From positions 1-26,606 of the forward strand of contig JAOUIN010000009.1 in the NCBI GenBank assembly GCA_029883965.1: a DNA stretch of 26,606 nucleotides. The letters are read 5' to 3'. A program made the translations under genes and the position numbers. Shown one piece after another: positions 16,173 to 21,823 of this stretch; within the stretch, counting starts at the first letter, position 1, and every line of letters starts with the position of its first letter. Source of the DNA: Betaproteobacteria bacterium (GTDB lineage Bacteria; Pseudomonadota; Gammaproteobacteria; Burkholderiales; SG8-41). The notes below the pieces were generated by a model. That model saw only the letters and a program-made list of their open reading frames with translations, was not told where the DNA came from and did not search any database.

Positions 16173-17188
16173 GGCTGCCTGGCCTTCACGTAGGGCATGA
16201 CGATCCGCACCTCATAGGTGTCTTCGCCAACTTTCGTGGTGAGCTCGGCGGCGACATCGAAATGCAACTGCAGTCGCTCGCGGATGTTGGCAAGGGCCAT
16301 CTTGTTGCCGGAATGGTGATTGCCGGACGCGCGATAAGGATTGCGCAGCACGACATGCAACCGGTCACGTGCCGCGTAGATGTTGATGCTGACCGTTCCC
16401 GGTTTTTCGCTGGGCTCAATGCCATGGTACACGGCGTTCTCCAGCAGCGGCTGCAGCGACAGCGGCGGCACCAGCGCGTCCGGCGGCATGTTTTCCGTAT
16501 GCCATTCCACCTGCAGACGATCGCCGAGCCGCAATTGTTCCAGATCAAGATACTGGCGGCAGAGTTCGACTTCCCGTGCAATCGGCGTGAGCTCCCTGTT
16601 GTCCGCCATCAACGCGCGGAACAGCCCCGCCAGGTCTTCCAGTGCCGCCTCGGCGCGGCGCGGCGACTGCCGCACCAGCGACAGTACGGCGTTGATGCTG
16701 TTGAACAGGAAGTGGGGCCTGATGCGCGCCTGTAACGCCTGCAGCCGCGCTTCGGAGAGGGCCGGTGACAGCGCCCGTCCGCGCAGATCAAAGTAAACCA
16801 GCAGCATGCCCGTGGTTAACGCGACGATCAGCAGCCAGCGTGGCAGCGAATGCATTTCCACGAAAAACCATGTCCTGCTGGCTGCGTGCAGTACGACGGT
16901 CAGACCGAGTTCGATCGCGACCACGGCGAAAATAGCCGCCGGGTAAGACAACCGGCGCAGTACGCCTTCGGTTGCGGCGAGCACCAGCAGACTCAATATC
17001 AGCAGCGGTTCGACCAGTGCGGCATTCTCGGTAAACTGCGCCGGCCACTGCACAACGCTCCGCACCTGCAGCAGCGCCGCCAGCATCGCCACACCGTTCA
17101 CGACCAGCAGTATCCGCAGCAGTATTCCGAAGTTGCGGAAGTCCGGCAGGGCGCCGGTGTTGGCATTATGATTTATACTCCGCGCCAT
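16169..17188 (-). CDS. algZ: Sensor histidine kinase, AlgZ/LytS-YehU family
   Basis: A 339-residue membrane histidine kinase of the His_kinase (LytS-like) family. Four hydrophobic segments (about 22-42, 60-75, 85-102 and 116-133) are followed by a short linker and the phospho-acceptor block IRPHFLFNSINAVLSLV with His159. The ATPase domain shows an N-box-like LQPLLENAVYHGIEP and a G-rich NKMALANIRERLQLHF region. It is partner to the following response regulator, overlapping it by 4 bp. The start at 17188 lies only 34 bp from the divergent argH start. Confidence 0.9.
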   Translation of the reverse strand: MARSINHNANTGALPDFRNFGILLRILLVVNGVAMLAALLQVRSVVQWPAQFTENAALVEPLLILSLLVLAATEGVLRRLSYPAAIFAVVAIELGLTVVLHAASRTWFFVEMHSLPRWLLIVALTTGMLLVYFDLRGRALSPALSEARLQALQARIRPHFLFNSINAVLSLVRQSPRRAEAALEDLAGLFRALMADNRELTPIAREVELCRQYLDLEQLRLGDRLQVEWHTENMPPDALVPPLSLQPLLENAVYHGIEPSEKPGTVSINIYAARDRLHVVLRNPYRASGNHHSGNKMALANIRERLQLHFDVAAELTTKVGEDTYEVRIVMPYVKARQP

Positions 17189-17206
17189 GGCGGTTTCATT
17201 CTAGCA
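17174..17206. promoter_or_regulatory. Overlapping divergent promoter region algZ/argH
   Basis: Only 34 bp separates the algZ and argH start codons. On the minus strand TGCTAGAAT (17206 to 17198) is an extended -10 for algZ; it would place transcription start about 3-4 bases before the ATG, almost leaderless. On the plus strand TATACT (17174-17179) inside algZ is a -10 candidate for argH without a clear -35. The two signals are too close to be used independently. This is inference from motif matches. Confidence 0.35.
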
Positions 17207-17222
17207 GGCCCCACGCAAGTCC

Positions 17223-18638
17223 ATGTCGGCAAAAGATAAAACAAGAAGCGGCGCGAAACAGAGCGCGACCAAACCCTGGTCGGGCCGGTTTACTGAACCG
17301 GTGGATGATCTGGTCAAGCGCTTTACCGCTTCGGTCAGCTTTGACCAGCGGCTCGCCGAATTCGATATACAGGGCTCGGTTGCCCACGCCCGCATGCTGC
17401 ATGCGGTCGGCATATTGACGGCGGCCGATCTCGAAGCCATCGAAAAAGGGCTCGCCTCGATCGGCGAGGAGGTCCGTGCCGGCACTTTCCCGTGGTCCAT
17501 AGACCTGGAAGACGTGCATCTCAACATCGAACGGCGCCTCACCGACCTGGTGGGCGATGCCGGCAAACGCCTGCACACCGGTCGTTCACGCAACGACCAG
17601 GTCGCCACTGATGTGCGTCTTTACTTGCGCGCGGCGACCGATCACGTGCAAACCCTGCTCAAGGCGCTGCAGCGCGCGCTGCTGGATCTGGCGGAGAAGC
17701 ACGCCGACACCGTAATGCCCGGCTTTACCCACCTGCAGGTGGCGCAGCCGGTGTCATTTGCGCATCACCTGCTGGCTTACGTCGAGATGCTCTCGCGCGA
17801 TGCGCAGCGCTTTGCGGACTGCCGCAAGCGCATCAACCGGCTGCCGCTGGGCGCAGCCGCGCTCGCCGGAACCTCATTTCCGATCGACCGGCAGATGGTC
17901 GCCAAGGAGCTGGGTTTCGATGGCGTTTGCGAGAATTCCCTGGACGCGGTATCAGACCGGGATTTTGCGATTGAATTCGTCGCGGCCGGCGCATTGACCA
18001 TGACCCATCTGTCCCGGTTCAGCGAGGAGCTGATACTGTGGATGAGTCCGCGCTTCGGCTTCATAGACATTGCCGACCGCTATTGCACCGGTTCGTCGAT
18101 CATGCCGCAGAAGAAAAATCCCGACGTGGCCGAACTGGTGCGCGGCAAGACCGGCCGGGTCAACGGCAATCTGGTCGCACTGCTGACCCTGATGAAAGGC
18201 CAGCCGCTCGCCTACAACAAGGACAACCAGGAAGACAAGGAGCCGCTGCTGGACACGGTCGACACGCTGCTGATGAGCCTTGCCGTATTTGCCGGCATGG
18301 TGGGTGGCATCACCGTCAATGCCAAGGCGATGCGGGCTGCCGCACTCGAAGGTTATGCCACGGCAACCGATCTGGCGGACTATCTGGTCAAGAAAGGCAC
18401 GCCCTTTCGCGAGGCCCACGAAACCGTGGCACAGGCCGTGCGTTTCGCCGAAACGCGCGGTTGCGATCTCTCCGAGCTCGCGCTGGCCGACCTGCACCAG
18501 TTCTCGCCGCTGATTGCCGAGGATGTATTTGAAGCGCTCACACTCGAGGGCTCGATGAAAAGCCGCAGCCATATCGGCGGCACGGCGCCCGCTCGGGTAA
18601 AAGCGGCCATCGCCAAGGCACGCAAGGCGCTGACCTGA
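17223..18638 (+). CDS. argH: Argininosuccinate lyase
   Basis: Cleaves argininosuccinate to arginine and fumarate, the last step of arginine synthesis; a cytoplasmic homotetramer. The 471-residue protein contains KPWSGRFTEP near the N-terminus, EDVHLNIERRL, the TGRSRNDQVATD motif, FTHLQVAQPVSFAHH with the catalytic His, the fumarase/lyase signature GSSIMPQKKNP (about 290-300, catalytic Ser292) and YNKDNQEDKEPL. It diverges from algZ and converges on the LacI gene with a 16-bp gap and no visible terminator hairpin. The ribosome-binding site is weak. Confidence 0.97.
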   Translation: MSAKDKTRSGAKQSATKPWSGRFTEPVDDLVKRFTASVSFDQRLAEFDIQGSVAHARMLHAVGILTAADLEAIEKGLASIGEEVRAGTFPWSIDLEDVHLNIERRLTDLVGDAGKRLHTGRSRNDQVATDVRLYLRAATDHVQTLLKALQRALLDLAEKHADTVMPGFTHLQVAQPVSFAHHLLAYVEMLSRDAQRFADCRKRINRLPLGAAALAGTSFPIDRQMVAKELGFDGVCENSLDAVSDRDFAIEFVAAGALTMTHLSRFSEELILWMSPRFGFIDIADRYCTGSSIMPQKKNPDVAELVRGKTGRVNGNLVALLTLMKGQPLAYNKDNQEDKEPLLDTVDTLLMSLAVFAGMVGGITVNAKAMRAAALEGYATATDLADYLVKKGTPFREAHETVAQAVRFAETRGCDLSELALADLHQFSPLIAEDVFEALTLEGSMKSRSHIGGTAPARVKAAIAKARKALT

Positions 18639-18654
18639 ACAGTCGCCGCCGCGC

Positions 18655-19686
18655 CTAACCCCGGCGTCGCGGCACCGCCGCGCTCTCACGCACCACCAGT
18701 TCAGTCGGCAGTTTACAGCGCAGTTCCACGGTTTTGCCCTCCAGCCGCAGAAGCAGATGTTTGGCCGCATATACCCCCAGGTCCGTGGTCGGGAACCGCA
18801 CCGTGGTCAGTGCCGGCGTCATCACTCCGGCAATTTCCATGTCGTCAAACCCGGTGATCGACACGTCGCCGGGCACAGTCAGCCCCCGCACGTTGCATTC
18901 AGCAATGGCCCCGATGGCCAGCACATCGTTGCCGCAGATCACCGCCGTCGGTGGTTCGCGTCCGGCCATGACCTCGCGCAATCCTTCGCGGCCACCGGTA
19001 TGGGTATACGGTTTCTCGACTATGTGCGCAGCAGTTAATGCCAGCCCCCGTGCAGCGAGCGCAGCGTGCACGCCGGCAAGGCGCTCCCGGGCACGCTCAT
19101 TGTGCCGGGTAATTCCGGAGATCATCGCAAACCGCACGTGACCCAGATCCAGCAGGTAATTGGTGACGCGCATTGCCGCAGCGCGATTGTCGAAGCCGAC
19201 ACAGGGCTGATCCCCGCTCTCGTCAAAAGCCCAGGTCAGCACATAAGGCAGAGAGTGGGCTTCGATCATGCGGTAGATGTCGGGATGGTGCGTCGTGCCC
19301 AGCAGAACCAGCCCGTCCACACCGCGCTCGATCAGCGCCCGCGTGACGCGCGCCTCGACGTCGGCATCAAACTCGTGGCTGGCCAGCAACAGCACGTAAC
19401 CGGCCGCATCCAGCGTACGCTGCAGCGCGTGTATGGTGTTCGCAAATATTGCATTGTCCAGCGTCGGCACGACGGCGGCAATGGTGTGTGTGCGCCGCGA
19501 TGCCAGCGCGCGTGCCGCGCCATGAGCGACATAACCCAGCGTATGCGCCGCCTGGTGCACGCGTTCCAGCGTGCGCGCTTTCACTTTGTGCGGCAGCGTC
19601 AATGCACGCGACACCGTCGCCGTCGATACTTTGGCGAGTCGCGCAACGTCGGCGAGCCTTGCCGCTTTGTTGGTGCGAGTTTTCAT
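18655..19686 (-). CDS. LacI-family transcriptional regulator
   Basis: A 343-residue LacI/GalR repressor. The helix-turn-helix and hinge are clear: RLADVARLAKVSTATVSRAL at residues 10-29, then LGYVAHGAARALASRRTHTIAAVVP. The periplasmic-binding-protein-like effector domain follows (about 58-335), including GFDNRAAAMRVTNYLLDLGH and VSITGFDDMEIAGVMTPALTTVRFP. Gluconate-type regulators (GntR of the LacI family) look similar, so the effector cannot be named. The ATG at 19686 gives the standard N-terminus but follows the U-tract side of a terminator hairpin by only a few bases and has no Shine-Dalgarno. A LacI-type operator at 21641-21654 in front of xsc is its most likely target. Confidence 0.9.
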   Translation of the reverse strand: MKTRTNKAARLADVARLAKVSTATVSRALTLPHKVKARTLERVHQAAHTLGYVAHGAARALASRRTHTIAAVVPTLDNAIFANTIHALQRTLDAAGYVLLLASHEFDADVEARVTRALIERGVDGLVLLGTTHHPDIYRMIEAHSLPYVLTWAFDESGDQPCVGFDNRAAAMRVTNYLLDLGHVRFAMISGITRHNERARERLAGVHAALAARGLALTAAHIVEKPYTHTGGREGLREVMAGREPPTAVICGNDVLAIGAIAECNVRGLTVPGDVSITGFDDMEIAGVMTPALTTVRFPTTDLGVYAAKHLLLRLEGKTVELRCKLPTELVVRESAAVPRRRG

Positions 19687-19692
19687 TGGGGG

Positions 19693-19720
19693 AAAAAGCC
19701 GGCTGGTGCCGGCTTTTTTT
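19693..19720. terminator. Intrinsic terminator between xsc and the LacI gene
   Basis: A perfect 11-bp stem (AAAAAGCCGGC, 19693-19703, against its complement at 19708-19718) with a 4-base TGGT loop. A run of seven T follows on the plus strand and of five T on the minus strand, so it can act in both directions. It lies 15 bp behind the xsc stop and ends 6 bp ahead of the LacI ATG. Confidence 0.85.
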
Positions 19721-19735
19721 GCCCGGCAGTACGGT

Positions 19736-21508
19736 TCAGCGGTATTGCTTCGCGCTGTGCTTGCGGTATTTCGCCAGCAACCGCCGCGGCTGGCGGAATG
19801 CATCGCGCCGGAACGGGTCGCCCAGTTCCTGCGTCAGCATCATGTTGATCACCGTCGGCTTGTTCGATCGCACGGCTGCGCGCAAGGCGTCGCCGACCTC
19901 GTCCACGTGCTCGACCGTCAGGCCATTCGCACCCATGGACTCGGCAACTTCGGCAAAATTCGGATTCTGCAGATTGGTGCCGAGGAAGCGGTTTTCGAAA
20001 TAGTCGACCTGATTCTTTTTCTCCGCACCCCACTGGCCGTTATTGAACACCACCGCGATCACCGGGATCTTCTCGCGCACACAGGTCATCACTTCGTTCA
20101 GGCTCATGCCCCAGGCGCCGTCACCGACATAGGCAATGGCCGGCCGGTCCGGGCGTCCGACTTTGGCGCCCATCGCCGCCGGAAACGCGTAGCCGCAGTT
20201 GCCGAAACTCATCGCCGCGAGAAATGATGGCGCAGTTTCGAAATGCAGATAACTGTTCGACACCGAGCAGACATTGCCGATATCGGTCGATACCATCGCA
20301 TTCTTAGGCATCGCGCGCGCCAGCGCAGCAAGCGCCTGCCGCGGCCCGATGCGGGTCTTGGTATTCGGCGAGGCCCACTTGTCGAGTTCCTCGACCCACG
20401 CCTTTTTCGCCTTCTGCACCTCGGCCAGGCGCGCCTTGTTCGGCGTGAATTTGGCAATCGCCTTTACGCGCTCGAGCAGCGCAATCGCCGCCTGCCGCGC
20501 ATCGCCGCAGATGCCGACCGTGGTTTTCTTGACCAGGCCGAGCATGCGCGAATCCGCATCGACCTGGATGATCTTGGCGTTTTTCGGCCAGTAATCCAGC
20601 CCGTGCTGCGGCAGCGTGCCGAAGGGGCCGAGGCGCGAACCCAGCGCCAGCACTACGTCCGCTTTGGCAATGATGTTCATCGCTGCCTTCGAACCCTGAT
20701 AACCGAGCGGACCGCAGCACAGCGGATGGCTCGCCGGGAAGGAATCGTTGTGCAGATAGGAGTTGACCACCGGCGCGGTCAGATAGTCTGCGAGTGCCGC
20801 GCATTCCTTGATGCCGTTGGCCATGATCACGCCGCCACCCGACAGGATCACCGGAAACTTGGCCTTGGCGAGCATCTTGGCCGCGGCATCGAGAGACTCC
20901 GGCCCGCCCGCGGAACGCTCGAGCTTGTGCGGCTGCGGAATTTCATACTCGCCTTCGCCGTAAAAATAGTCGCGCGGAATATTGATCTGCACCGGTCCGC
21001 GCTCGGCCATCGCAATGTCAAACGCACGTCCGGTCAGTTCGGCAATGCGCAGCGGCGAGTTTACGTGCACCTGCCATTTGGTGATCTTGGAGAATATGGG
21101 CATCTGTTCGGTTTCCTGGAACCCGCCCAGCCCCATCGACAGGCTGCCCGATTCCGGCGTCACGCAGACCACCGGCGAATGCGCCCAGTACGCCGCCGCG
21201 ATGCCGGTGACAAAGTTGGTGATCCCGGGGCCGTTCTGGGCGATGCACACACCGTGCTTGCCCGTCACCCGTGAATAACCATCGGCCATGTGCGCGGCAT
21301 TCTGCTCATGCGCCACCGACAGAAACCGGATACCGGCGAGCGGAAACAGATCATGCGCATCCATGTAGGCCGAACCGACGATACCGAACGTGTCCTTTAC
21401 GCCTTGCGCCACCAGTGTTTCGACAAAAGCCTCGGACGGCGTCATGCGCACCTTGCCGCTCGCGGCCTGTGTTTTGGCAATGTTCTTGGTATCGGCCATG
21501 GTATTCAT
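19736..21508 (-). CDS. xsc: Sulfoacetaldehyde acetyltransferase
   Basis: A thiamine-diphosphate enzyme that converts sulfoacetaldehyde and phosphate to acetyl phosphate and sulfite, the central desulfonation step for taurine, isethionate and some C3 sulfonates; cytoplasmic. The 590-residue protein follows Xsc over its length: MTPSEAFVETLVAQGVKDTF, GIVGSAYMDAHDLFP, cofactor-activating Glu68 in VAHEQNAAHMADGY, GLGGFQETEQMPIFSKITKW, RDYFYGE, NSYLHNDSFPASHPL, MSFGNCGYAFPAAMGAK, and the ThDP motif from GDGAW (462-466) to NN (489-490). These separate it from acetolactate synthase. GGAGGA lies 8 bases before the ATG at 21508, which decides the start over longer frames. No pta gene is adjacent. It is divergent from the FAD/Fe-S dehydrogenase and followed by a terminator. 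Confidence 0.94.
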   Translation of the reverse strand: MNTMADTKNIAKTQAASGKVRMTPSEAFVETLVAQGVKDTFGIVGSAYMDAHDLFPLAGIRFLSVAHEQNAAHMADGYSRVTGKHGVCIAQNGPGITNFVTGIAAAYWAHSPVVCVTPESGSLSMGLGGFQETEQMPIFSKITKWQVHVNSPLRIAELTGRAFDIAMAERGPVQINIPRDYFYGEGEYEIPQPHKLERSAGGPESLDAAAKMLAKAKFPVILSGGGVIMANGIKECAALADYLTAPVVNSYLHNDSFPASHPLCCGPLGYQGSKAAMNIIAKADVVLALGSRLGPFGTLPQHGLDYWPKNAKIIQVDADSRMLGLVKKTTVGICGDARQAAIALLERVKAIAKFTPNKARLAEVQKAKKAWVEELDKWASPNTKTRIGPRQALAALARAMPKNAMVSTDIGNVCSVSNSYLHFETAPSFLAAMSFGNCGYAFPAAMGAKVGRPDRPAIAYVGDGAWGMSLNEVMTCVREKIPVIAVVFNNGQWGAEKKNQVDYFENRFLGTNLQNPNFAEVAESMGANGLTVEHVDEVGDALRAAVRSNKPTVINMMLTQELGDPFRRDAFRQPRRLLAKYRKHSAKQYR

Positions 21509-21616
21509 GGTTACTTTCCTCCGGATTAATGCTTGCCGCACCTGAGGGCTGCAGACAAGCGCAAAGACATTGAGAACGGATCCTGACCGGACTAGCAGCA
21601 CATCCGGCGGCCTTGC

Positions 21617-21645
21617 ATGATACGCCGCACGCACACTCGTTGCAA
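21617..21645 (-). promoter_or_regulatory. Predicted sigma-70 promoter of xsc
   Basis: On the minus strand, -35 TTGCAA (21645 to 21640; 4 of 6) and -10 TATCAT (21622 to 21617; 5 of 6) are separated by exactly 17 bp. Transcription would begin near 21610, giving a leader of about 100 bases before the ATG. The -35 is covered by the LacI-type operator, as expected for repression. Inferred from motif match only. Confidence 0.6.
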
Positions 21646-21654
21646 ACGCTTGCA
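21641..21654. promoter_or_regulatory. LacI/GalR-family operator
   Basis: The sequence TGCAAACGCTTGCA is a 14-bp inverted repeat with central CG and a single mismatched pair. It fits the family operator pattern TGNAANCGNTTNCA at every fixed position. It lies between xsc and the divergent dehydrogenase, overlaps the predicted xsc -35, and the window encodes one LacI-family protein just beyond xsc. Confidence 0.8.
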
Positions 21655-21670
21655 CAAAGGTGCTTAAGCA

Positions 21671-21744
21671 ATTGTTTTTATTGAGTATTATGCCTCATTC
21701 ACCCGCGAAAAGAGTTGGCGCAAGTTATTGTTTTTAAGAGTATT
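21671..21744. repeat. Imperfect direct repeat pair ahead of the FAD/Fe-S gene
   Basis: Copy 1 (21671-21689) and copy 2 (21727-21744) share ATTGTTTTTA followed, after a 1-base length difference, by GAGTATT. The copies are 56 bp apart. They may be a tandem regulator site or a duplicated promoter segment; chance in an AT-rich region is possible. Confidence 0.5.
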
Positions 21745-21823
21745 TTCTAGGGGTCAGCAGGTCAAGCTACAATCGGGCCTCCGCAGCCTCGTGCCGCGAC
21801 CTGTCGTTAATCCCGGAGTCCAT

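Larger units (their letters stand above)
21509..21823. promoter_or_regulatory. 315-bp divergent control region xsc / FAD-FeS dehydrogenase
   Basis: Non-coding region between two divergent starts. It contains the predicted xsc promoter, a LacI-type operator, a pair of AT-rich imperfect direct repeats (21671-21689 and 21727-21744) and ribosome-binding sites at both ends. The promoter for the rightward dehydrogenase gene is not clear: TATTAT at 21686-21691 is a -10 candidate without a good -35. Confidence 0.75.

Noticed and set aside
19736..21508. Acetolactate synthase large subunit
   Set aside because: The ThDP fold is shared, but the Xsc-specific blocks (QETEQMPIFSKITKW, MSFGNCGYAFPAAMGAK) are present and no small subunit gene is adjacent.
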